From: Delphinapterus leucas
Lineage: Eukaryota; Chordata; Mammalia; Artiodactyla; Monodontidae
Direction: 5' to 3'
Length of the DNA: 64,000 nt
Assembly (NCBI RefSeq): GCF_002288925.2
Contig: NW_022097993.1
Span: forward strand, 10,122,811 to 10,186,810
A program made the translations under genes and the position numbers. This document shows positions 47,453-58,958 of the stretch, piece by piece. The notes under the pieces are model-generated. The model worked only from the letters and a program-made list of their open reading frames with translations, was not told where the DNA came from and searched no databases. Numbering within the stretch: the stretch's first letter is position 1; the number at the start of each line of letters is the position of its first letter.

Positions 47453-48575
47453 AGTATGACTGTGTGTTTTCTGTATTTTATTCATTATAAGGTGCGTTTC
47501 TGATATATTGGTCCTGCCATCAGTCTAAAAATACAACATTAATAATAATTCATTCTTAAGGACCATGTTTTATTTCCAAAAGATAGAAGAAATGAAGCTG
47601 AAAGAGATAGAGCTAAAAAAAAGTACAGAGGTAAGACAGCTGGAGACTTTTGGTAAAATTCAATCACAAACTGAAAAACAAAAAGTAAATATATCACTGC
47701 TGATGCATATTATATATCGTAGAACTAGGCAGACAGATGGGTCCAGCATGAGAAATTTTTGCTTGCCCTAGAATGAGAATGCATTTAATTATATTACAAA
47801 TTTTTCTACCACTGGCTTCAAATTACGAAACTAATATATATTTAAGTTAATTTAAATGACAAATTTCTACAATTAGAAAAGAGTCTGGGTTAACGCTCTT
47901 AAATTACAAAAATATTATTTGCCCTTTGCCATTTCATTACCAAACAAAATAATTTAAGCTCCTCCCAGACAAACATATAGCATCCAGTGTCCCCCTTATA
48001 TTTATGGGGGAATCTACCTATTGGTAATGATTTATCTATCTTCTTTAACTCCTACTTTTCATTCAATGCTTAAACACCATCACCTCTTACCCCTTACTTC
48101 CCCTACCCTCCATCTTGATCCCTGGACATCTATTTTCCTTGCAGCGGCAATCCTGTCCCTTGTCCTTCATTGGTCTTGAATTCTGTAGGCTCTTGCCTAC
48201 TGCTATCTGCGGGACCCTATGTCTCCTCCAAAGATCCTTCCCCCAACTTTTCATGTTCCAATCTACCTGCCAACCAGCTATATGAACCTCATTGGAAAAT
48301 TCTGCATCTTATCACTTTTTCCTCCAGAGTAATTTCCTCTCTCTCTGTCTCAATTTCTCCCACCCAAATTCGTCATATGGTCTTTTACATTATTATTTTT
48401 ATGTTAAAAGAAAATATAAGTTGTCTTCCCAACAGGAAGGGCAATTATGTTCAGGGGTAATATTCTAACTTTTTTGCAGAAAAAAATGACAAAATCACCA
48501 AGCTACCGGAGCTGACTGCAGCAAGCCTGCAACTCTGAATGACAACCAAGCAGGAAGAGATTCCTCTGACCTCTT
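47453..48575. other. Non-coding stretch
   Basis: AT-rich then pyrimidine-rich. The 96-aa plus frame (48170-48460) and the 68-aa frame (47565-47771) have no domain I can name. Confidence 0.5.
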
Positions 48576-48715
48576 AAAGCAGTGATTTGCAAACCTGTTG
48601 CATATTGGAATCACCTGGGGAACTTTTCAGGCCCACCGGTGACTGGCACCAGTCCCAGTCCAATTCAACCAGAATCTCTGATGGTGGGTCCAGGTGTTGC
48701 TATGTCTTAGAGCCT
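48576..48715 (+). mobile_element. MER20-like hAT-Charlie DNA transposon relic
   Basis: It matches the MER20/MER5 group: 'cagtgatttgcaaacctgttgcatattggaatcacctggggaacttt' and 'accagaatctctgatggtgggtccaggtgt'. Non-autonomous relic without coding capacity. Confidence 0.75.
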
Positions 48716-48800
48716 TTGCAGCTGTGTTAATGTGCAGAGACGGTAACAGCCGCCAGTTTGGATTACTGAGATGAGCAGCCATTGCTGTCACTGCTCAAAC

Positions 48801-49147
48801 TGTAGCCAATTTTTATTTTGGGGCGGGGGCGGGGGCGCTGCATCGGGTCTTAGCTGCAGCGCACGGGATCCTCGTTGACGCATGCGGGATCTTTTCGTTG
48901 CGGCAAGGGCTTCTCTCTCTAGTGGCGCACTGGTTCCAGAGCACGTGGGCTCTGTAGTTTTGCAGCACGCGGCCTCTCTCATTGAGGCATGCAAGCTCAT
49001 TAGTTGTGGCGCACGGGTTTAGATGCCCCTGTGGCATGTGGGATCTTATCTTATTTCCCCGACCAGGGATCGAACCCGCGTCCGCTGCAGTGGAAAGTGG
49101 ATTCTTTACCACTGGACCACCAGGGAAGTCTCATGTAGCCAGTTTTT
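48801..49147 (-). mobile_element. CHR-2-like SINE with 14-bp TSD
   Basis: The element is about 48815-49133, longer than CHR-1, with 'gcatgcgggatctttt' and 'ggcacgggttt'-type segments and the tRNA-like head ('gaccagggatcgaacccgc', then CCACCAGGGAAG) at the right. The flanks TGTAGCCAATTTTT (48801-48814) and TGTAGCCAGTTTTT (49134-49147) form a target duplication with one mismatch. A GGGGCGGGGGCGGGGGC stretch lies next to the 3' end (about 48821-48837). Confidence 0.92.
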
Positions 49148-49926
49148 GAAATGGATGGTTTTTCTCAGGCCCAAAGGGGTGATGTGAATTTAGCAAATTC
49201 CACACAAGAATCAGTGGCTAAGTAGAAACTCTGTCTTCACCCTCTGACTCCCAGGGAAGTCTTCTTTCCAATGTACCAGACTCCTACTGGACACACTCAG
49301 CATTCCTGTGTATTACAACCACATCACACATGCATGTTGTCGTTGTTGCATGTTTCTGTGTAGATCTCATTGACCTACTTTCCTGAGCCTTCATCAAAGG
49401 CAGTTACTGAGGATGACGAGGCTACAGCCCTATTTAAGACTCACCATGCAATGTCTTTCAATAAGCAGACAGTCGTCATTACAAGCTGACAGAAACCAAA
49501 GAACAGAGCAGAGGGGAAGCCCTCTGTTACTCTGATCTCACTGCAGGATCCAGATGGTGTCTTGTACCAGGAGGATTCTGTGGGGATACAGGTGAGCAGT
49601 ATTTACAGCATCTGTGCAAGGGGGTAGCTGAACTGGTAACACGGATCCAGAATGAGTAGAAAATAGCCTTGTTCAGTTTATTCCCTTATTGTATAGGTGA
49701 AGCTAAACTCATGCAGTGGGCTGGGATGCAGAGCTAAAATTAGAAATCATGTAGCCTGATCATCGCTGGAATGCTACACCAACTCCATTGTGATGCAGGG
49801 GCGAGTGTGCCTTACAGTGTTCCTTATGAAGGAAGGGAGAGAGAGAGAAAAAGAGAGACAGAGAGATATCTCCTGTATTCACTGTACTTAATCCATCAAG
49901 GTTGTTTGGCCCTGATACCTGAATTC
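49148..49926. other. Non-coding stretch with a purine-rich simple repeat
   Basis: A (GA)n-rich tract is at about 49829-49867. Nothing else recognised. Confidence 0.5.
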
Positions 49927-50642
49927 AAATTCAGGCAGTCTACCTCACTACAAATAACTCAATTTCATTTCTTTTTATGGCTGAGTAATATTCCATTGTA
50001 TATACGTGCCACATCTTCTTTATCCATTCGTCTGTTGGTGGACACCTAGAGTCTGTCATACAGAGTGAAGTAAGTCAGAAAGAGAGAAACAAATACTGTA
50101 TGCTAACACATATATATGGAATCTAAGAAAAAAGAAAAAAGGTCATGAAGAACATAGGGGTAAGACGGGAATAAAGACACAGACCTACTAGAGAATGAAC
50201 TTGAGGACACGGGGAGGGGGAAGGGGAAGCTGTGACAAAGTGAGAGAGTGGCATGGAGATATATACACTACCAAACGTAAAATAGATAGCTAGTGGGAAG
50301 TGGCCGCATAGCACAGGGAGATCAGCTAGGTGGTTTGTGACCACCTAGAGGGGTGGGTNNNNNNNNNNNNNNNNNNNNNNNNNNNNNNNNNNNNNNNNNN
50401 NNNNNNNNNNNNNNNNNNNNNNNNNNNNNNNNNNNNNNNNNNNNNNNNNNNNNNNNNNATGTGACCACCTAGAGGGGTGGGATAGGGAGGGTGGGAGGGA
50501 GGGAGATGCAAGAGGGAAGAGATATGGGAACATATGTATATGTATAACTGATTCACTTTGTTATAAATCAGGAACTAACACACCACTGTAAAGCAATTAT
50601 ACTCCAATAAAGATGTTAAAAAACAAAAAATTCCGGCAGTCT
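49927..50642 (+). mobile_element. 5'-inverted (twin-primed) L1 3' end with 15-bp TSD
   Basis: The left part (49942-50050) is L1 in minus orientation ('ttttatggctgagtaatattccattg'). The right part (50051-50627) is the adjoining downstream L1 segment in plus orientation, ending in the 3'UTR ('gtaaagcaattatactccaataaa') and an A-rich tail. The flanks AAATTCAGGCAGTCT (49927-49941) and AAATTCCGGCAGTCT (50628-50642) are a 15-bp target duplication with one mismatch that encloses both parts. This is the signature of one twin-primed insertion. A 100-N gap lies inside the plus segment. Confidence 0.93.
50359..50458. other. Assembly gap (100 N)
   Basis: Exactly 100 N, a conventional size for a gap of unknown length. 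Both edges carry the same stretch GTGACCACCTAGAGGGGTGGG, so either the gap is a false join that duplicates sequence or it hides a tandem expansion. Confidence 0.99.
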
Positions 50643-51944
50643 AAAAAAAGAACTCAGACTTTTTCAATCTTATGCTAAACGGCCTCCCCAAAGGTATTTA
50701 ATAATTCTAATAAATAATCTGCATATTGCCTTTCAATCTGTCCATTTCATGTAAATATATAATAATATTAATTTGGTGCAATGTACTGTCACCGGCCTAT
50801 CAGGGTTGGAAATATAATCCTTCCATGATACTATTTAGATCATAGAGACTGTGAGATAAGATTAGGGTAAAAGGGGTTTCTGGTTGCTTTCTCCTCTTTT
50901 CCCAGAGGTATGGGGAAAATTATTATGTGCAAAGTGCCTTAGGGTCTTCAAAGGAGAGCTGCCGTAACAATATGAACGTATAACTGTTTTGTATGTGAAA
51001 AAAGAACAGGAATTCTAGGATTACTAGTAACTAAAACAATTCTGAATTTTGAGGATAGAAACCTTCACTCTAATTCCTCCAAATCAGTCTTGGATATTAA
51101 AAAGTACAACCCAATTATAAAATGTTTCATTACAGCAATCGAGCAATCTCGTTTGCCGCTCACCTAGCGGTGTGCAGAGCTTTCCTCTGACTATAAAACA
51201 GAGATCTTGTAACCCATAAGCAGGAATGTGAACAGCCCCTGCTGTGATATTTAATTTACAGGGAAGAAAAGAAAGAAAGGAAATCCAAACTGCAGCCTTG
51301 GGCTGGCAGTCTGTGGCTCAGACACGCTACATTTCAACCAGCCTAAAATATTAAATGTTTAGGCTCAGGGGATCTGTGATAGTTTAGACCCAGCTGTAAT
51401 ATCGGTTTAACAATCAGAAAAAAAATAACTTTTCATTTCGGAAGCAAAATTAAACTGTCATTAAACAATGTAATTGACTGAGCGTTATAACTTTGAGCTA
51501 TGACTCAAATAGAGGTGAGCGCAATCCCATTGTCTCAAATTGTCAGTAATTACAGTCATCATTTAATGTAATTTATCTAGCAACCATTAAATAACCCAGG
51601 AATGGGAAAGCCTAATAAACTGTATAAACGTATTTTATGGATGCACAGTATTTTACGTAACTCTATGTGTACATATAAATAAACCCCATTAATCCAGACA
51701 GGGGAGAGTGGATTTATACAGACACTGAATATTGTTGAAATTGTTCAGACATAAGATCTCTGTTGGGATTAACGATGCAGCATTAAAGTGATTTGATTGC
51801 TGAAAGGGAAAAAAGAGAACGCCCAACATCTTAGAGATCTTTCTAGGTTAGATTTTTATAACGGGATTTACTCTTTTGAAATTAAAGCGTTCATTGTAGA
51901 GGGTGTTGAAATTCGCTGAATGAGTGTATTTGGGAGGCAGAATG
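50643..51944. promoter_or_regulatory. AT-rich repeat-free block, candidate conserved enhancer
   Basis: From about 51120 to 51880 the sequence is free of recognisable repeats. It is dense in homeodomain-type cores: CAGTAATTACAG and TTTAATGTAATTTA (51543-51577), TGTAATTGAC (51469-51478) and several ATTAA/TTAAT cores. It also has CATTAATCC (51687-51695) and GGGATTAACG (51764-51773). This texture is typical of deeply conserved developmental enhancers in gene deserts. Conservation itself cannot be seen here, so the call is inference. Confidence 0.35.
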
Positions 51945-52018
51945 GCATGGGGGTTAAGCTGAAGCTAAATGGTATGGAATCCTAATTCTGCCACTTACCT
52001 CGCTGGGAGGTTATATTT
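51945..52018 (+). repeat. MIR 5'-end fragment
   Basis: It reads 'ggcagaatggcatgggggttaagctg', then 'ggaatcctaattctgccacttacctcgctggg', the first part of MIR, and breaks off at about 52018. Confidence 0.6.
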
Positions 52019-52284
52019 AATGAAATGCCGCCTTTAATGAACAAAAGGGGGAGAGTGCTCGCCACTGAGTCTGCACAAGAAAATCTTGATCAGATACTTA
52101 TTGCATTTAATGTCCTTATCCAGACTCTGACTCAAGGAGACACTGATTCATTAAATAACAGAACCCAAAAGTATCCTGATACTCAGACATTGATTCCACA
52201 AATGAGCCCATCCCTGGTCCAAAGCTGTCCTGAAGCAAGGCTTCCTGTGGGGTAGAAAGGCAAGGTTTGGGGTCCACGAAGGCT
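52019..52284. other. Unassigned segment between two MIR pieces
   Basis: About 265 bp that matches no repeat I know. The 76-aa plus frame (52025-52255) has no domain. Confidence 0.4.
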
Positions 52285-52420
52285 GGGAGAACTGTGTAAT
52301 TCTGACAAGTCATTGAACATCTCTGAGCTTCATCAGCCTTTATTGGTAAAGTGGAGATAATGCCAACTCAGGATTGTTGGAAGGATTCAATTAAATGAAA
52401 GAATACTTCAATACATGGTA
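52285..52420 (+). repeat. MIR 3' part
   Basis: It contains 'aactgtgtaattctgacaagtcattgaacatctctgagcttcatc', 'ggtaaagtggagataat' and 'ggattgttggaaggattcaattaaatgaaag', continuing the MIR order from the fragment ending at 52018. Confidence 0.7.
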
Positions 52421-52696
52421 ACTTTTATTGAGAGGTAAGGTAATGATATTAGCATCATTTTTAAAACATGCTGTCTAACAAAGAGAAATTGTTTTAACAG
52501 TAGTCATTGAGCATAACCGGGCTATTGAAATTCAGATGATCAATTATTCTGAGCTGAATGTGGCATCACCTCTTAGTCTAATTCTAGGGTCATTCAGTGG
52601 TTGCTAGATGTGAGCTACATTACCCTTAATCTTTGCAGGTCCAAATTCAAAAAATAAATAATTTGCTCAAGCCATATAGCTAGATAACATCCCAAG

Positions 52697-53184
52697 TATA
52701 TTAGTCATGGTGTCCAGAGAAACAGAACCAGTAGGAGATATACAGATATGTAAATACATATGTGTGTAAGAGACATTGTAAGGTGTGGTTTCAAGTGACT
52801 ATGGAGGCTGAGAAGTCCCAGGACCTGCCCTCTGTGAGCTGGGGACCCCGGGAGGTGCTGGTATAGTTTGAAGGCCTGAAAGCCCAAGAACCAGTGGTGT
52901 AGATTCCAGCCCAAGTCTGAAGGCCTGAAATACAGGAGCACCAAGGGTGAAGTTGGATGCTCATACAGTTAGGGGAATTCAACCTTCCCCTGCATTTTTG
53001 TTGTACTCAGGCCCCCCATAGATTGGATGAGGCCCACCCACGCTGGGGAGAGCAGTCTGCTTCACTCAGTCTGCGATTCAAATGCTAATCTCTTCCAGAA
53101 ACACCCTCACCCAGCAACTATGTTAACCAGCTAGCTGTTCATCCCCTGGTCTGCTCAAGCTGACACATAGAACTACCCATCACA
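52697..53184 (-). mobile_element. MaLR-type solitary LTR
   Basis: On the plus strand it begins 'tatattagtcatggtgtccagagaaacagaacc' and ends 'caagctgacacatagaactacccatcaca', the reverse complement of a MaLR LTR of the 'actaataca' type. In between, 'gattggatgaggcccacccacgctggggagagcagtctgcttcactcagtctgcgattcaaatgctaatctc' follows the known order. Solo LTR. Confidence 0.75.
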
Positions 53185-54164
53185 CCAATGTCTTGGCTTC
53201 TGTCCGTGATTGTGCTATTGTAAAAGTGGCTTTTACTCCAGCTCTCTTTGGTTCTCCTTATGTTTTCCAAGAGCAGAACAATATTTTTTTTCAAATGAAA
53301 TATTACTTGGACTCACAGAAAAAGTGGGAAGGGAACTTTAGCCCTTCACCAACCCTCCCAGACCCCACACGCTTGAGACTCCTTTGGGGGAACCCTAAGG
53401 CTCTGTGGAATCCAGATTGAAAAGCACTGTTCCACAGTAATGCACTGTCTCCACAGCCTATTGGGGAAGGGGAATTCAAGAACTGAATATTCTTATGTGC
53501 TTTTGAAAGTAATAAATCTATTTGGACATTATACTAAATTTAGCAAGTCTTCTATTATGAATTATTAAAGGAATGTCAGATTCATGTATTAAACTTCTGA
53601 AAAGGCTTTTTCTTCAAGGAGATTATGTGATAAAATATGATAAAATGTGACAAAAATCTAATTTAGAAGTGAGTACGCTTTTCCATGTGACTTTCTAGTA
53701 TCTTTAATATCTTTCATGCTACTCTATTTCTCCTGAAAAAATGCCAATGAGAATATGAGAATATATGTATACATGTGTGTATACATCTTGCTCTTGTGTA
53801 TGTATAAAAGAGCAAACAAGAAAGAAAAAGGCTAATACCGAGGCTTGTCATTCATTTTCTCACTTGAAGCTTGACTACACCGAGGTCTCAAAGGCCCATG
53901 GCTAAGAATGAGGTCCTTTTGTGTTAATAGTCAATCTTGCTTGCTGTTTCTTACCTGCTCAGTACAGACTTCCCAGTCTCTTGCAGACCTGCACTCATGA
54001 GCTTCTACGTACCCTCATGAGTACGCCGCGCGTGTGCTCACGAGCCCACATAAGTGATCGCCTGTCATTGGCTTCTGCCCCTCAGCCCTCCCAGCCTCAC
54101 CTCAGCACCCTCTGCTTCCAAGAAGAGCAGAGCCCTTCCAGTTCGCCTTTGGCTGGGAAGAATC
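53185..54164. other. Non-coding stretch
   Basis: Unassigned. A TATGTATAC-rich patch lies at about 53763-53788. The 134-aa plus frame (53921-54325) runs into the next L1 and is not domain-bearing. Confidence 0.45.
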
Positions 54165-54980
54165 CTCAACTGAATTGCATTTGCACCCTTGTCAAACGAA
54201 TATGTGTTGTCCCCGTATGTGCGGATCTATTTCTGGATTCTCCATTCTGTTCCAGTATTCTACTTGCCCACCTTCATGCCCACACCACGGTGGCTTGGGG
54301 ACTGTTAGTCTATAAGCAGTCTTAAAATCTGGTCATTTTAGTCCTCCAACTTTGTGCCTCTTTTTCAAAGTTGTTTGGTCTATTCTCAAGCCTTCACATT
54401 TCCATGCAAATTTTAGAGCCGGTTTTTCAGTTTCTACAACAACAAACAACCCCAAAGCACCCTTTTGGCATTCTGTATGGGACTGAATTGAATCTATTGA
54501 TCAGTTTGAGAGAGTTGCCATCTTGACTACACTGAGTTATCGGACCCATGATACATTCTATTTCTCCATTTATTTAGGTCTTGAATTTCTCTCAGTTAGG
54601 TTTTGTAGTTTTCAGTGAATAAGTCTTGGGCATCTTTTGTCAAATTTATCCCCTGGTGTTAAGTATTTTTTATGCTATTATAAGTGTTTCTGTTTAATTT
54701 CAATTTGTGATTGTTCATTGTTAGTATATAAAAATACAATTGCTTTTTAAAAATTGGTCTTTTATCCTGCAACCTTATTTGTCCTATTAATGTTTCTGTA
54801 GATTTCACCTATCAGTTTTTGCTTCATATATGTTAAAGTTCTGTTATTAAATGCATAAACATTGAGGCTCATTAAGTCCTCTTGATCAATTGCCTCTTTA
54901 CCATTATGAAATGACCTTCTTTATCCATGGTAATATCTATTGCTCTGAAATCTAGTTTTTCTGCTACTAATATACCCAGT

Positions 54981-55216
54981 CCAGCTCTCTTTTTTTTTTT
55001 TTTTTTTTTTTGTGGTACGCGGGCCTCTCACTGTTGTGGCCTCTCCCGTTGCAGAGCACAGGCTCCGGATGCGCAGGCTCAGCGGCCATGGCTCACGGGC
55101 CCAGCCGCTCCGCGGCATGTGGGATCTTCCTGGACCGGGGCACAAACCCGTGTCCCCTGCATCGGCAGGCGGACTCTCAACCACTACGCCACCAGGGAAG
55201 CCCCAGCTCTCTTTTT
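54981..55216 (-). mobile_element. CHR-1-like SINE with perfect 14-bp TSD, nested in L1
   Basis: Element 54995-55202: T tail, CHR-1 body and head complement CCACCAGGGAAGCC. The flanks CCAGCTCTCTTTTT (54981-54994 and 55203-55216) are identical. The L1 endonuclease-region sequence continues on both sides, so the SINE is younger than that L1. Four open frames of 68-123 aa here are only SINE translations. Confidence 0.96.
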
Positions 55217-55496
55217 GATTAGTCTTCATATGGTATATGCTTTCCAAGCTTTTATTTTTAACCTCTTTATGTCTTTATATTTAAAGGGTTTTCTGTAGGC
55301 AGCACTGAGTTGAGTTTTGCTTTGTTATCCAATCTGATCATTTCTGATTTAATTGAATTTTGAGGTAATCTACATTAAATGTGATTTCTAATATGATTAG
55401 ATTTAAATCTATCTATCTTACTATTCATTTTATATTTGTTCCATCTGTTCCTTGTTTTATTTTCCTGTTTTCCTGTTTTTTAAAAATTAATTGGAG

Positions 55497-55558
55497 GGCT
55501 TCCCTGGTGGCACAGTGGTTGAGAGCTCGCCTGCCGATGCAGGGGACACGGGTTCGTG
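55497..55558 (+). mobile_element. CHR-1 SINE head-only fragment
   Basis: Only the first 62 bp remain: GGCTTCCCTGGTGGCACAGT, 'cgcctgccgatgcaggggacac' and GGTTCGTG. The match stops abruptly and the flanking sequence resumes with 'tagtgatgatag'. There is no body or A tail. Confidence 0.9.
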
Positions 55559-56570
55559 TAGTGATGATAGATCTGCTGGTGTTGAATTTTTTTAGCTTAT
55601 TTGTGTCTTTAAAAGTTTCTATTTCACTTCTTTTTTGAAAGATATTTTCACTAGTTATAATTTTGAGTTAATTTTTTTTCTTTTAATACTTGAAACTGTT
55701 GTTCTCACTTGCATTGATTATAAAAATAAATCTACTATTATCCTTATCTTTATTCCCTCTTAAATTATGTGTCCTTTCTCTGATTGATTTATAATTTTAT
55801 CTTAGCACTAGTTTTTCGCAATTTGTTAATGATGTGTGCCTTCATATAATTTTCTTTGTGTTTGGAACTTACCAAACTTTTTGAATATATGGGTTTATGG
55901 TTTTCACCAAATTTGGAAACTTTTGGCCAGTATTTCTTTAATTATTTTTTTTTCACCTCTCCTCCCTGAAAGCATTTCTATTGCACACAAACTAGGCCAC
56001 TTAATATTTCCCTACAAGTCATCAATACTCTGTTCATTTTCCTTTGATGTTCTTTTCTTTGTGCATTTCTCCTTGGATAATTTCTAATGTTTTGGCTTCA
56101 AGTTTACCAACCTTTCCTTCTGCAATGTCTGATCTGTCATTAGTTCCATCCAGTGTTCTTTTCATCTCACACTTCGTGGTTTTCTCCTCTAGAAATTCAA
56201 CTTGGATCTTTCTGATATTTTCCATGTATTCACTTAGCTTTTTGAATATGCAAAATACAACCATAGTAATTATTCAATACCCTCCTCTGCTAATTCTATT
56301 GTCTGTGTCAGTTCTTCATCAGTTTCAATTGATTAACTATTCTTCTCCGTATGGACCATAATTTCCTGCTTCTTTGCACACATTGTACATTTTTTTAACT
56401 GGCTATCAGACATCGTGAGTTTTACCTTGTTGAGTACTAGATATTTTTGTATTACTAAAAATATTCTTAACTTTTATTCTAGGATGCAGTAAAGTTACTT
56501 GCAAGCAATTGGACCATTTCAACTCTTGCTTTCAAGGTTTTTTTAGTTAGTCCAAATTGGAAATAAATGT

Positions 56571-57862
56571 TACCTTGTCACTAATTCCAGATGACATGAT
56601 ATTATATACAGAGAACCCTAAAGACTTTCTTAAGAACTGTTAGAACTAATCAACAAATTCAGTAAATTTACAATATACAAAATCAATACACAAAAAAGGA
56701 TATTGTATTTCTATACACTAATAACAATCAGAAAGAGAAATTAAGAAAACCATCCCATTTACAATTTCATAAAAAAGAATAAAATACCTAGGCATAAACT
56801 TACCCAAGGAGGTGATGGACCTATACACTGAAAACTATAAGACATTGATGAAATGAATTGAAGAAGACACAAATAAATGGAAAGATATTCCACGCTGATG
56901 GATTGGAAGAATTAATATTGTTAAAATTTTCATACTACCCAAAGCAATATTCAGATTCAATGAAATCCGTATCAAAATTCTAATGGCATTTTTCACAGAA
57001 ATACAACAAAAATCCTAAAATTTGTATGGAACCACAAAAGATCCTAAACAGCCAAAGCAATCTTGAGAAAGAAGTCATCACACCTCCTGATTTCATTCTT
57101 TATTACAAAGCTATACTAATTAAAACAGTATGGTGATATTGGCATAAAAACAGACACAGAGATCAATGGAATAGAACAGAGAGCCAGGAAAAACATCCAC
57201 ACATATAGAGTCAATTAATTTACAACAAAAGAGTCAAGAATATGCAATGGGGAAAGGATAGTCTCTTCAATAAATGATGTTGGGAAAATTGGAGAGATAC
57301 ATGCAAAAGAATGAAACTGGCCCACTAGCTTACACACACACAAAAATTCATTCAAAATGGATTACAGACTTGAACATAAGACCTAAAACCATGAAACTCC
57401 TAGAAGAAGACATAGGCAATAAACCCCTCGACATAGGTCTTGGTGATGATTTTTTAAATCTGACACCAAAAACAAAAGCAAGAAAAGCAAAAATAAACAA
57501 GTGGGACTACATCAAACTGAAAAGCTTCTGCACTGCAAAGAAAACCATCAACAAAATGAAAAGTCAACCTACTGAATGTGAGAAAATATTTGCAAATCGT
57601 ATATGTGACAAGGAGCTAATACCAAAACACATAAAGAACTCATACAACCCAATAGCAAAAAAACCCGAACACTCCGATTTTAAAATAGGTAGAAGCCCTG
57701 AATAGACATTTTCCCAAAGAAGACATACAGATGGCCAACAGGTAAATGAAAAGATCCTCAACATCATTAATCATCAGGGAAATGCAAATCAAAACTGCAG
57801 TGAGATATGACCTCACACCTGTTACAATGGCTGCTATTGAAAGGATAAGAAATCCTTTCAGG
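56571..57862 (+). mobile_element. L1 ORF2 segment (RT to C-terminus), no 3'UTR
   Basis: It runs from the FADD-region coding sequence ('gatgacatgatattatatacagagaaccc', 56591 onward) through the C-terminal region to 'caaatcaaaactgcagtgagatatgacctcacacc'. The longest remnant frame is 143 aa (57274-57705), with [19 protein letters not shown]. The element ends before the 3'UTR and has no A tail, so its right side was lost. Confidence 0.85.
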
Positions 57863-58958
57863 AAGTTCTTTTCTGGGCCTGGAGCAGTTTGGATACACTG
57901 ATCAGGACTCCCCTAAATATTCAAAGGACACCTTCTGCAGCTCTTTACTGTTCTTTCTTAGTACAGACACGTCTGATGTTCTGTCCAGCAAACTCTAGAC
58001 TCCTTTTTCTCCTGGACTCTCAGCACTGGCCCCTCAACCCAGGGAGTTCACTGGGCTCTCCTCCCTGCACTGCAGCCTGGAGACCCTCCTAAAGCCCTAA
58101 TACAGGGCAGTTATATGGACCACTATTTTCATTTGCTCCCTCTCTCAGGGATCAATATATGTCATTGAGCAATGTCCAATGCTTTGGAAACCATTGTTTC
58201 ATACATTTGGTACAGTTTTTTTTTTTCTTTTTTTTTCTTTTTTTGGTTTCAGGCCAGAAGGTAAATCCAGTCTCTGTTACTATAATCTTCATGAAAAGTT
58301 TAACTTCCTCCTGATTTTTTAAAATTGGAAATCTGGCTCCTTTAGATGCACTGGAGAAAAAAAAAAAAAGCCAAACAGAAAGACAAACCTGAATAAGGTC
58401 TACCTTGGAGAATCCAAGGGCAATATGAAGATACCGGGGGTAGGTGAGTATATGGGGAGAGAGTATGTTATGAGTGGTTCTGGATTCACGAAACACAAAG
58501 CTTTTTCCTCTTAAATCATCACACTGCCCAGCACGAACAGCCTCACATGGTTGCAGCACCTGTTATATAAGGCTGACCTGCCTTAAAAGTGTGAACCAAC
58601 CTTTATTCAGAATTAATTTTTGATCCTTTGACCTTTTATAAATTCTTAGCTTCAAAATTCCAAAAAGCTTCAAAACTTTAATCAAAATGATGTCATTCCT
58701 TTTCATGGTCAGATTCTGCACACGGCCTTTTAATAGTGGCTATGATTATTACAACTAATGGTTTTCACTCTCATTAACACACTTATATTTCTCATAAAGT
58801 ATAAAGAGACCAAAAATGCTCATACATCGATTAAATGTACCACAATGTCACATCTAAACAAATAACCAAATTATTTTGGAATTGATGTCAGAAAAAAATG
58901 TATGGGCCCACAAGAAAATCTGTCCAGTTGTTTTGCCTTTTCTTTCCTGCCTACACTC
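57863..58958. other. Non-coding stretch with T-rich and A-rich runs
   Basis: T-rich runs at about 58216-58246 and an A-run at 58356-58369 may be tails of lost retroelements. The 57880-58150 part is GC-richer and may be another old repeat that I cannot name. The 135-aa minus frame (58152-58559) crosses both homopolymer runs and is unlikely to be coding. Confidence 0.4.

Larger units (their letters stand above)
54165..56570 (-). mobile_element. Old L1 fragment with nested SINEs
   Basis: Read on the minus strand: ORF1/5' region (56570-55560; the 76-aa remnant 56034-56264 is coiled-coil-like), the endonuclease part of ORF2 (about 55490-54790), then a jump to an RT-region segment (about 54780-54165). 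It is strongly diverged, with an internal deletion. It is interrupted by a complete CHR-1 SINE (54995-55202) and by a SINE head fragment (55497-55558). Confidence 0.7.

Noticed and set aside
54165..57862. A single twin-primed L1 (minus part then plus part)
   Set aside because: Both halves include overlapping RT-region content, the right part lacks a 3'UTR and A tail, and no common TSD is visible. Two separate elements fit better.
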